Positions 1 to 7,769 of a stretch of 35,263 bases of DNA are shown here, in pieces. A model generated the notes under the pieces. The model searched no databases, was not told where the DNA came from, and saw only the letters and a list, made by a program, of their open reading frames with translations. Source of the DNA: an uncultured Porphyromonadaceae bacterium (GTDB lineage: Bacteria; Bacteroidota; Bacteroidia; Bacteroidales; Muribaculaceae); the NCBI GenBank assembly GCA_947176995.1, contig CAMWSY010000005.1, positions 1 to 35,263 of the forward strand, read 5' to 3'. The translations under genes and the position numbers were made by a program. Positions within the stretch are counted from its first letter, which is position 1. Every line of letters starts with the position of its first letter.

Positions 1-852
1 GGTATCGGGATTAAGTATTTCGTGATAGATCGAATTGTCCCAAACGATTTCAGCCACATTCATCCCCGGCGTTTTGCGGCTTACCGTCTCCATGCGGCGG
101 TATTCGTTTCCACCTTTGTAGGTCAGCTCCGGCAGATGCGCGTATGTGGCTTTGTTTCCCGCTGTTTGCGATGGGTGGGGGAGTCGTCGGCGTGTCGGTT
201 CATCACCGTTCTGCACCGTTTCCACCCTCAGGTCTTGCAGTGCCACTCGTCGGTCAAGCCCCCGGTTTGTCACCTCGATTTCAAGTTGTTGCGATTCACC
301 GTTCCAGTCGCTGTCAGTGCGGCTTGTCACCCCTCCGCCGATCCCTACGCTCCCTTCCTCGATTGCAAAAGGAGCGGTTATCATCACCTTGTCAGGCTTC
401 TCCGACTCATAGACCTCAAGAACGTAATTCCCCGACAGCTTTGCTTTCACCTCAGCCGGTGGCACCTTCACGCTGTAGTGCCGGTAGAGCACCGTCGTCA
501 TTCCCGGTTCCGAAGCCTCCCCGTAACCAATTTCAGCAAGATTGAAACCGTCGAGATATTCGCTTTCCACCAGTCCGTCATCCAGTCCGTCGGCATCAGT
601 GTGGCGCACGCGGCAGCGCAGAAAGGGCATCCACGACTCATCCTCACCATCGGGAGCTATCAGGTCAAACGTCAGGCGCAGCCCGTCGCTCTCTCCCGCC
701 ATTGTCACGGGTGTCGTGGCCGCCATGTCACCGTTGCGCCACTGCACGCATCCCACCCTGCCGTCATGCACCTTTACGGTCATTTTCGCCTCGACAGCGA
801 TTGTCAGGGCGGTAAGCAGAGCGGCAAGCAGAGTTGTTATTCGGGCTATCAT
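1..852 (-). CDS. DUF5103-like (type IX secretion plug-like) protein, C-terminus truncated by the window edge
   Basis: Minus-strand frame open from ATG at 852 to the left edge, so absent from the ORF track. Hand translation starts MIARITTLLAALLTALTIAVEA (signal peptide) and ends ...LPELTYKGGNEYRRMETVSRKTPGMNVAEIVWDNSIYHEILNPDT, resembling DUF5103 N-terminal regions. Confidence 0.8.
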   Translation of the reverse strand, partial: MIARITTLLAALLTALTIAVEAKMTVKVHDGRVGCVQWRNGDMAATTPVTMAGESDGLRLTFDLIAPDGEDESWMPFLRCRVRHTDADGLDDGLVESEYLDGFNLAEIGYGEASEPGMTTVLYRHYSVKVPPAEVKAKLSGNYVLEVYESEKPDKVMITAPFAIEEGSVGIGGGVTSRTDSDWNGESQQLEIEVTNRGLDRRVALQDLRVETVQNGDEPTRRRLPHPSQTAGNKATYAHLPELTYKGGNEYRRMETVSRKTPGMNVAEIVWDNSIYHEILNPDT

Positions 853-855
853 AAT

Positions 856-901
856 CGCAAATTTAGCAAATTCATTCCTTGCAATTCTGCGAAATTGGCC
901 A
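856..901 (-). promoter_or_regulatory. Putative promoter/operator of the DUF5103-like gene: TGGCCAATTTCGCA-N22-TAAATTTGCG
   Basis: TAAATTTG matches the Bacteroidetes -7 box TAnnTTTG. The same two blocks with the same spacing occur at 27875-27920. Confidence 0.5.
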
Positions 902-946
902 TAAAATATTAATTTTATCCCATCAAAAAATCAACACGCTTTTAAG

Positions 947-2080
947 ATGAAACTATTTGACGTTTATCCTCTGTTCGACATAGAGATAACCCGTGGCAAA
1001 GGTTGCCGCGTGTGGGATGCGCAGGATCGTGAATATCTCGACCTCTATGGCGGCCACGCTGTGATTTCTGTCGGACACAGTCATCCGCGCTATCTTGAGG
1101 CACTCAACGATCAGGCGTCGAAACTGTTGTTCTACTCCAACTCAGTAGTTAATTCACTTCAGCAGAAACTCGCCGACCGTCTCGGCAAGGCAAGCGGCTA
1201 CGACGATTACGCCCTCTTCCTCGTCAACTCAGGAGCTGAGGCCAACGAGAACGCTATAAAACTCGCTTCTTTCCACACTGGCCGCAGCCGTGTCATCGCT
1301 TTAGACAAAGCTTTCCATGGCCGCACATCGGCTGCAGTCGAGGCGACCGACAATCCTAAGATTCAGGCTCCTGTCAACCATTCCGGTCATGTCACCTTCC
1401 TTCCGCTCAACGACATTGAGGCCGTTAAGACCGAGCTCGCCAAGGGCGACGTGGCAGCCGTCATCTTCGAGCCTATTCAGGGCGTGGGGGGCATACGCAT
1501 GGCTACCGACGACTTCATGCGTCAGTTGCGCGAAGTCACCGAGCAGACAGGCACGGTTCTTATCGCCGACGAGATTCAGTGCGGCTACGGACGTTCAGGC
1601 AAATTCTTCGCCCATCAGTGGGCAGGCATCCGTCCCGACATTATCACCGTCGCAAAAGGCATAGCCAACGGTTACCCCTTCTCAGGCGTCCTTATCTCTC
1701 CGAAATTCGAGCCCGTCTACGGTATGCTCGGCACCACATTCGGCGGAAACCATCTTGGATGCGCGGCAGCCTGTGCGGTACTCGACATCATGGACGATGA
1801 AAAACTTGTCGATAACGCTCATGAGATCGGTGAATACCTCATATCCCGCCTGAAAGAGATACCCGGTATAAAAGAAGTGCGCGGCCGTGGCCTCATGATC
1901 GGCATTGAGTTTGATCAGCCCGCCAAAGACCTGCGCCGTCGTCTCATCTTCGACGAACACGTCTTCACCGGAGCAGCTGGAACCAACATCATTCGTCTGC
2001 TTCCGCCCCTCTGTCTCTCCCGTGCCGAAGCCGACGAGTTCCTTGACAAATTCACCCGTCAGCTCGAGAAAGGATTATAA
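947..2080 (+). CDS. argD: Acetylornithine/succinylornithine aminotransferase (class III PLP aminotransferase)
   Basis: Full-length ORF with class III aminotransferase motifs (NSGAEANENAIKLA, VIFEPIQGVGG, LIADEIQCGYGRSGKFFA, TTFGGNHLGCAAA). Confidence 0.9.
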   Translation: MKLFDVYPLFDIEITRGKGCRVWDAQDREYLDLYGGHAVISVGHSHPRYLEALNDQASKLLFYSNSVVNSLQQKLADRLGKASGYDDYALFLVNSGAEANENAIKLASFHTGRSRVIALDKAFHGRTSAAVEATDNPKIQAPVNHSGHVTFLPLNDIEAVKTELAKGDVAAVIFEPIQGVGGIRMATDDFMRQLREVTEQTGTVLIADEIQCGYGRSGKFFAHQWAGIRPDIITVAKGIANGYPFSGVLISPKFEPVYGMLGTTFGGNHLGCAAACAVLDIMDDEKLVDNAHEIGEYLISRLKEIPGIKEVRGRGLMIGIEFDQPAKDLRRRLIFDEHVFTGAAGTNIIRLLPPLCLSRAEADEFLDKFTRQLEKGL

Positions 2081-2098
2081 GTTAAGATCTCTCCATAA

Positions 2099-2434
2099 GT
2101 GTCAGTAAACAAAGTCATACTTGTAGGGAATGTCGGGCGTAAACCCGACATTCGCTATATCGGGCAACGTCCGGTTGCCACATTTTCGTTTGCCACCACT
2201 GAGCGCGGCCGACGCACTCCCGACGGAACTGAGACTCCCGACCGCACCGAGTGGCACAACATCGTCATGTGGGATCACGCCGCTGAGATAGCCGAGCGTT
2301 ACATCGACAAAGGCACCAAACTATTCATTGAAGGAAAACTACGCACCCGCGTTTGGCAGGACGCCAACGCCATCAAGCACAACATCACTGAAATCATCGT
2401 CGACACCTTCGACATCCTCTCCCGCCCCTCCTGA
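2099..2434 (+). CDS. ssb: Single-stranded DNA-binding protein (OB fold), short form, GTG start
   Basis: MSVNKVILVGNVGRKPDIRY...TEWHNIVMWDHAAEIAERYIDKGTKLFIEGKLRTR is a typical SSB OB fold. The acidic C-terminal tip is absent. Confidence 0.88.
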   Translation: MSVNKVILVGNVGRKPDIRYIGQRPVATFSFATTERGRRTPDGTETPDRTEWHNIVMWDHAAEIAERYIDKGTKLFIEGKLRTRVWQDANAIKHNITEIIVDTFDILSRPS

Positions 2435-2465
2435 CTCTGCATTTTCACCTCCCTTCCTTTCCCTC

Positions 2466-2504
2466 TCCGATGTCTCTGAGTACTCTGAGTTCTCCGAGTT
2501 CTCC
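2466..2504. repeat. Tandem 9-mer array TCCGAKTYC (about 4.3 units)
   Basis: TCCGATGTC TCTGAGTAC TCTGAGTTC TCCGAGTTC TCC. The same period-9 unit occurs at 24721-24759. Confidence 0.75.
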
Positions 2505-2510
2505 TTCTAC

Positions 2511-2537
2511 AAAAAAATGACCTCGCAAGAGGTCATT
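2511..2537 (-). terminator. Intrinsic terminator of the 2-oxoacid oxidoreductase operon
   Basis: Perfect 9-bp stem AATGACCTC/GAGGTCATT with a 4-nt loop. On the minus strand it is followed by a run of T; it lies at a convergent gene junction. Confidence 0.85.
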
Positions 2538-2560
2538 CCTTCATTTCGTTACAATTCGAT

Positions 2561-3097
2561 TTACCCCACCAGCTCCATGCCGCGGCGTATGGCCTTTTCA
2601 TTGTCGCCGAGCAGATGATGGTGACGCTCCGGCAGAGTCTTTTTCAGTCCCTTCATCACATCCTCCACGCTTACTATTCCGCGGGCCTTGATCAGTGCCC
2701 CGAGGAGCAGCATATTGTAGGTTTTCGGGTTACCTAACTCAAACGTTGCCTCCATCGCGTTGACTGGAATGATATTTATGTCAGTGCGTGTTGGCTTGTG
2801 GTGGATACCGTAAGGGTCATAGATCAGCGTGCCCCCCGGTTTCACAGTCCTCTCAAATTTATCAAGACTCTGCTGGTTGAGTATCACCGCCGTGTCATAT
2901 TCGTCGAGTATCGGCGAGCTGATTTCGTTATCCGACAGAATCACAGTCACATTAGCAGTGCCACCGCGCTGTTCTGGTCCGTAAGAAGGCATCCATGTCA
3001 CCTCCTTGCCGTCGAGCAGAGCGGCGTAAGCCAGAATCTTACCCATCGACAGAACCCCTTGTCCGCCGAAACCTGCCATGATTATTTCCTCTTTCAT
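2561..3097 (-). CDS. 2-oxoacid:acceptor oxidoreductase, gamma subunit
   Basis: MKEEIIMAGFGGQGVLSMGKILAYAALLDGKEVTWMPSYGPEQRGGTANV is the family signature. First (distal) member of the alpha/beta/gamma/ferredoxin operon. Confidence 0.9.
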   Translation of the reverse strand: MKEEIIMAGFGGQGVLSMGKILAYAALLDGKEVTWMPSYGPEQRGGTANVTVILSDNEISSPILDEYDTAVILNQQSLDKFERTVKPGGTLIYDPYGIHHKPTRTDINIIPVNAMEATFELGNPKTYNMLLLGALIKARGIVSVEDVMKGLKKTLPERHHHLLGDNEKAIRRGMELVG

Positions 3098-3873
3098 TTT
3101 TTCGGCGTGTTATTTTTGAGATCCCCGAGCGGGTATTTTGCTTCCATGTGTTCCACAAGCCATTCGTTGGATTTGACAGGCGACATTTTCCATCCCGAAT
3201 TACACTGGCTCACAACCTCGACAACCGACGTGCCCAGCCCGTCCATTGAGTTCTGAAAAGCCTTCTTGATAGCGTTTTTGGTCTTGCGCACGGCAGCCGC
3301 ATCGTTCACTGCCTGACGCGTCACATAGCACGTTCCGTCAAGTTGGGCGAAAATATCGGTGATTGCCAGTGGGTAACCATTCAGATCCACCCGGCGCCCG
3401 TAGGGAGTTGTTGAAGTCTTCATCCCCTCAAGCGTGGTAGGCGACATCTGGCCTCCCGTCATGCCATATATACCGTTGTTTATGAAGATTATGGCGATAT
3501 TTTCACCACGGTTGGCCGCGTGGATTGCCTCGCCTGTGCCGATAGCCGACAGATCACCGTCGCCCTGATAGGTGAACACCAGTTTCTTGGGCCAAAGGCG
3601 TTTCACTGCCGTAGCCACTGCGGGTGCACGACCGTGGGCGGCCTCGATCCAGTCCACGTCGATGTAGTTGTAGGCAAACACTGCGCAACCCACCGGAGCG
3701 ATTGCAACGGCACCGGTCTTGTCAAGTCCCATTTCGTCGATGACTTCGGCGACAAGTTTGTGCACCACTCCGTGACCGCAGCCGGGGCAATAATGCATCA
3801 CATTGTCGTTCAGCAGTCGCGGACGCGAAACGACCTTATTCTCCGGTTTGACTATATCTTCGCGATTCATCAC
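3094..3873 (-). CDS. 2-oxoacid:ferredoxin oxidoreductase, beta (TPP-binding) subunit
   Basis: CPGCGHGVVHKLVAEVIDEMG and GDGDLSAIGTGEAIHAANRGENI...NNGIYGMTGGQ motifs; overlaps the gamma subunit by 4 nt. Confidence 0.92.
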   Translation of the reverse strand: MMNREDIVKPENKVVSRPRLLNDNVMHYCPGCGHGVVHKLVAEVIDEMGLDKTGAVAIAPVGCAVFAYNYIDVDWIEAAHGRAPAVATAVKRLWPKKLVFTYQGDGDLSAIGTGEAIHAANRGENIAIIFINNGIYGMTGGQMSPTTLEGMKTSTTPYGRRVDLNGYPLAITDIFAQLDGTCYVTRQAVNDAAAVRKTKNAIKKAFQNSMDGLGTSVVEVVSQCNSGWKMSPVKSNEWLVEHMEAKYPLGDLKNNTPKK

Positions 3874-4973
3874 TTCACTTCAATTAGAGAGTTAAGAGCT
3901 GTGAGCACTTCCGAGGGACTCGGGATGATTCCACCCATTCTGCCGCAGTGCTTCACCGGCACGCGCCCTTCGGTGGCGAGACGCACATCCTCGATCATCT
4001 GGCCGGCGTTCATCTCCGGCACAAGTATTCCCTTCACTTGGCGTGAAAGCTCGCTGATTCTTTCGTAGGGGAAAGGCCAGAGGGTGATCGGTCGTAGCAG
4101 ACCCACCTTTATGCCCGCTTCGCGCGCGGTGTGGATAGCCGCTTGGCTTATGCGTGCCATAGAGCCGAAAGCCACCATCAGCCATTCGGCATCATCGGTC
4201 ATATATTCCTCATAGCGCACCTCGTTAGCCTCGATGCGGCGGTAGGTTTCCTGAAAACGCTCGTTGTTTTTCTCCATCACATGCGAGTCAAGCTCAAGCG
4301 TGGTGATGATATTGTTGCGGCCGCGCTTGTCGGCATCCCCCGTGGCTGCCCACGGGCACTGCTCGAGCACCTCCTCATCGGTGCGGCGCGGTCGTTGCGG
4401 CGGAAGCACCACCTTCTCCATCATCTGACCCACCATGCCGTCGACAAGTATCATTGCCGGAGTGCGGTATTTGAAGGCGAGGTCAAAACCGAGCCCCACG
4501 AAGTCCGCCATCTCCTGTACCGATTTCGGTGCAAGCACGATCAGGTGATAGTCGCCGTGACCTCCACCCTTGGTGGCTTGGAAATAGTCGCTCTGCGACG
4601 GGTGTATGGTGCCCAGTCCCGGGCCGCCGCGCATCACGTTCACAATCAGAGCCGGCAGCTCGCCGGCGGCTATATAGGAGATACCCTCCTGCATCAGCGA
4701 GATGCCGGGGCTGCTCGACGAAGTGAACACCGCTTTGCCGGTAGCTGCTCCGGCATATACCATGTTGATGGATGCAAGCTCGCTTTCTGCTTGAAGCACA
4801 ACCATTCCGGTGGTCTCCCACGGCATCAGGGCCTCAAGAGTCTCAAGCACCTCACTCTGCGGGGTGATGGGATATCCGAAATATCCGTCGCATCCGTAGC
4901 GCACTGCGGCATGGGCGATTGCCTCATTGCCTTTCATCAGCACTACATCTCCTTTTGTTCCGTTATTACTCAT
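3870..4973 (-). CDS. vorB: 2-oxoacid:ferredoxin oxidoreductase, alpha subunit (VorB-like)
   Basis: KGNEAIAHAAVRYGCDGYFGYPITPQSEVLETLE...TSSSSPGISLMQEGISYIAAGELPALIVNVMRGGPGLG. Confidence 0.9.
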   Translation of the reverse strand: MSNNGTKGDVVLMKGNEAIAHAAVRYGCDGYFGYPITPQSEVLETLEALMPWETTGMVVLQAESELASINMVYAGAATGKAVFTSSSSPGISLMQEGISYIAAGELPALIVNVMRGGPGLGTIHPSQSDYFQATKGGGHGDYHLIVLAPKSVQEMADFVGLGFDLAFKYRTPAMILVDGMVGQMMEKVVLPPQRPRRTDEEVLEQCPWAATGDADKRGRNNIITTLELDSHVMEKNNERFQETYRRIEANEVRYEEYMTDDAEWLMVAFGSMARISQAAIHTAREAGIKVGLLRPITLWPFPYERISELSRQVKGILVPEMNAGQMIEDVRLATEGRVPVKHCGRMGGIIPSPSEVLTALNSLIEVK

Positions 4974-4991
4974 GCGTGCGCTCTATCTTTT

Positions 4992-5237
4992 TCATTTAGG
5001 CATTTCACCGCGGTCGATCACGCGGTAGACTTCAATGCAGGCGTCCGGGCATACTGCCGAACATGCCGCACATCCGATGCATGCCGCCTGATTCTTGGCA
5101 TAGGCATAGAGATAGCCCCGGTCATTCACTTCGCGGGTCTGGAGTGCCAACACGTCACACGGACAGGCAACCACACAAAGGCTGCAACCCTTGCAACGCT
5201 CGCGGTCTATCTCGACCGCCCCATATACTTTTGCCAT
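4992..5237 (-). CDS. 4Fe-4S ferredoxin subunit of the 2-oxoacid oxidoreductase
   Basis: MAKVYGAVEIDRERCKGCSLCVVACPCDVLAL...CIGCAACSAVCPDAC has two CxxCxxCxxxC clusters. Start trimmed from the track's 5333 to the ATG at 5237. Confidence 0.88.
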   Translation of the reverse strand: MAKVYGAVEIDRERCKGCSLCVVACPCDVLALQTREVNDRGYLYAYAKNQAACIGCAACSAVCPDACIEVYRVIDRGEMPK

Positions 5238-5556
5238 AATAGTTCCTTTTCTGCTTTGAAGTCGGCACGGCGATTTTATGCCGCACCCTTTACTCTGATG
5301 CAAAACTAAGGATTTATTTTTTGAGTTACACACCTTTTAACACTTTCTTAACCTATTGCACACTATGTCTTAAAGTGAGCAATGTTCACGGTGGCAAAGT
5401 TTTACGTTAGGCGTCATCTTTGTGCAAGGTTTTGATAGATATGTTAACAACTATTAACCCGGCTTGATGGTTCTTATTTTTGAGTTGGGTTAAATTTGTA
5501 AAATCATTGTGGACCCGCTTCGGTAAAACATCTCTTTAATCTATTTAACTGAATAT

Positions 5557-6894
5557 ATGTCAGACTCTTCTACTATAAAGAAACAGATATTGTCACTCAC
5601 TGGGTTTCAGAAACTGAACCCGATGCAGCTTAAAATGGCTGAGACCGACGACAGGCGGATAATTATGCTTGCTCCCACTGGCTCGGGCAAGACAATCGCA
5701 TTTTCGATAAGACTTCTCCGTTTCATGCGCCGCCCCGGTTCTGGCACGCAGGCGATCATTCTTGCACCTTCGCGTGAACTGGCGTTGCAGATTGCAGGAG
5801 TGTTGAAGAAAATTGCTCCGGCCTATCGCACAACGCCGCTTTTCGGCGGACATTCATTCCGCGATGAGTCCAATTCCATGTCCTCAAACACTCCCGACAT
5901 AATTGTGGCCACTCCCGGTCGTCTGCTCGACCACATCGGACGCCGCAATATCGACCTGACCACGGTCTCGGCGCTTGTCATCGACGAGTACGACAAGTGC
6001 CTTGAGCTCGGTTTCATGGAGGAGATGAAGCGCATAATCCACAAGATAAAGAATGCGCGTCTTACCATACTCACCTCAGCCACGGCTATCGAGAGCCTTC
6101 CTCAGGAAGTCTCGCTTGAGAATATCGTGACCTTTGATTACCGCGAGGACACCAAGGAGGAGGCTGCCGCAAAGCCCGATATCGAGATTATCGAGGTGCC
6201 CTCGCCGTTGCCCGACAAACTGGCGACACTCATTGATCTGCTTCGTGCATTGGAGCCCGGCACACGTTCCATAATCTTCACAAATCATCGTGAGAGCGCC
6301 GAGCGTGTTCATCAGGAACTGCGCAAGGCCGGACTCCCGGCGGGGCTCTATCATGGCGGCATGGAGCAGCAGGATAGGCAGCTTGCAGTCTCGCTTCTGC
6401 GCAACGGCACGACTCCGGTTCTGTCAGCTACCGACCTTGCGGCCCGAGGTCTGGATATTCCCGATATTGATGCTGTGATTCACTACCATGTCCCGGTATC
6501 GCCCGAAGCGTGGACACATCGCAACGGCCGCACGGCACGTGCGGGGGCTTCGGGTAAGGTCTACACGATTCTCTCCGACAAGGATGACCGTCCAGAGTTT
6601 ATGGATGCCGACCGCGTCTGGGCGCCCCCTCATTCCGAGGGCATAGCTGCCTCGGCTTCCCTTCCTGTCACATTGCTGATAAATCTCGGTAAGCGTGACA
6701 AAGTTTCCCGTGGCGACATACTCGGTTTTCTCACCAAGCAGGCGGGACTTGACGGTGCCGATGTTGGCCGCATTGAGGTCGACGATCGTTTCTCCACGGT
6801 AGTGCTCACCCCCGCAGCGGCAAAGCAGCTTGCCGAGTCCTCGCAGCCGCAGAAAATCAAGGGACATCGCTTCCGCCCCGAATTTATTTCCTGA
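5557..6894 (+). CDS. DEAD/DEAH-box RNA helicase
   Basis: Motifs APTGSGKT, PSRELALQ, TPGRLLDHI, VIDEYDKCLE, TSAT, ATDLAARGLDIP, HRNGRTARAG. Confidence 0.93.
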   Translation: MSDSSTIKKQILSLTGFQKLNPMQLKMAETDDRRIIMLAPTGSGKTIAFSIRLLRFMRRPGSGTQAIILAPSRELALQIAGVLKKIAPAYRTTPLFGGHSFRDESNSMSSNTPDIIVATPGRLLDHIGRRNIDLTTVSALVIDEYDKCLELGFMEEMKRIIHKIKNARLTILTSATAIESLPQEVSLENIVTFDYREDTKEEAAAKPDIEIIEVPSPLPDKLATLIDLLRALEPGTRSIIFTNHRESAERVHQELRKAGLPAGLYHGGMEQQDRQLAVSLLRNGTTPVLSATDLAARGLDIPDIDAVIHYHVPVSPEAWTHRNGRTARAGASGKVYTILSDKDDRPEFMDADRVWAPPHSEGIAASASLPVTLLINLGKRDKVSRGDILGFLTKQAGLDGADVGRIEVDDRFSTVVLTPAAAKQLAESSQPQKIKGHRFRPEFIS

Positions 6895-7713
6895 TCACTT
6901 CATTTCGCAGGTCTGCTCACAGTCGCCGTACTCATATCCACTATTGGCAATGACGGCATAGCCCGCGTTGCTTCGATGGCACTCCCGCCCGCTGTCGGCG
7001 TGAGCTATCTCGTTGTGTGGCAGATGCCCGACATGACTCGTGAGGCTATCGTCCCTCCTGAACTTAATCGTCCTGACATTAGTGTAATCATTTCAGATTC
7101 ACGTGGATTGAGCGTGTCGCGCAACATTGCCATAGACACCTCCGCTTCTGATATATGCCTGATTGCCGATGACGATACAGTGATTTTGCCCGAGGCGTTT
7201 GCCCGTATCCGTGAAGTGTTTGAGGTCGGTGATGCTCCTGACATAGCGTTATTCCGCATAGTCGGTAAAAACAAGAAATACCCGTCATACCCTCTCAGGA
7301 TTGGCCACCGTTTACCGCGCGGGTATTGGGTCACATCCTCCGAGATTGCATTTCGCACCAGCTCTGTCTGTGGCAAGCTCCGTTTTCGGCCTTGTTTCGG
7401 GCTGGGCGCGCCTCGCTTCACGGCGGCTGAGGAAGCCTTCTTTATAGCCGACGCATTGCGTCTTGGCTTGTCGGTCGATATGATTCCCGTCGGTATATGT
7501 AGTCAGCCGTCACTTTCATCCGGGGAGCGTCCCTATTCTCCCGACGGTGGATTTGCGGCATCGCAGGGAGCTTATATCCGTTATGTGCATGGCATTCTGC
7601 CGGGTTTGCCACGTCTCATCCTTTTTTCGTGGCGTGCCTTCAGGACGCATAAAGCCCCCTTCTTTCACACCCTGAACCATGCTTTTCAAGGTTTCGTTTG
7701 CAAAACTGCTTAA
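6895..7713 (+). CDS. Family 2 (GT-A) glycosyltransferase; start codon unresolved
   Basis: The track starts at ATG 6976, but the same frame upstream encodes GLLTVAVLISTIGNDGIARVAS, the expected GT-A first strand. ADDDTVI is the DxD region. No ATG/GTG/TTG lies between the helicase stop (6892-6894) and 6976. Confidence 0.7.
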   Translation, partial: SLHFAGLLTVAVLISTIGNDGIARVASMALPPAVGVSYLVVWQMPDMTREAIVPPELNRPDISVIISDSRGLSVSRNIAIDTSASDICLIADDDTVILPEAFARIREVFEVGDAPDIALFRIVGKNKKYPSYPLRIGHRLPRGYWVTSSEIAFRTSSVCGKLRFRPCFGLGAPRFTAAEEAFFIADALRLGLSVDMIPVGICSQPSLSSGERPYSPDGGFAASQGAYIRYVHGILPGLPRLILFSWRAFRTHKAPFFHTLNHAFQGFVCKTA

Positions 7714-7727
7714 TTGTTGTAACTTTG
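7697..7727 (+). promoter_or_regulatory. Bacteroidetes-type promoter for the DHH phosphoesterase gene
   Basis: TTTG (7697-7700)-N19-TAACTTTG (7720-7727), a full match to the consensus. Confidence 0.7.
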
Positions 7728-7769
7728 CATATTCCTAACAAAATTGAGCATTGCAATAGTAATCCAGCC

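Noticed and set aside
22-912. 296-aa plus-strand ORF at the left edge
   Set aside because: Antisense to the DUF5103-like frame, which has a signal peptide and family-like motifs; the plus frame has none.
4131-5309. 392-aa plus-strand ORF opposite the oxidoreductase operon
   Set aside because: Fully antisense to three clearly recognisable genes; composition (His/Arg/Ala-rich, no domain) is typical of a mirror ORF in GC-biased coding DNA.
6893-6905. 13-mer GATCACTTCATTT shared by the helicase 3' end and the trpB leader (12948-12960)
   Set aside because: A 13-mer match is expected several times by chance among all pairs in a 35-kb window; flanks do not align.
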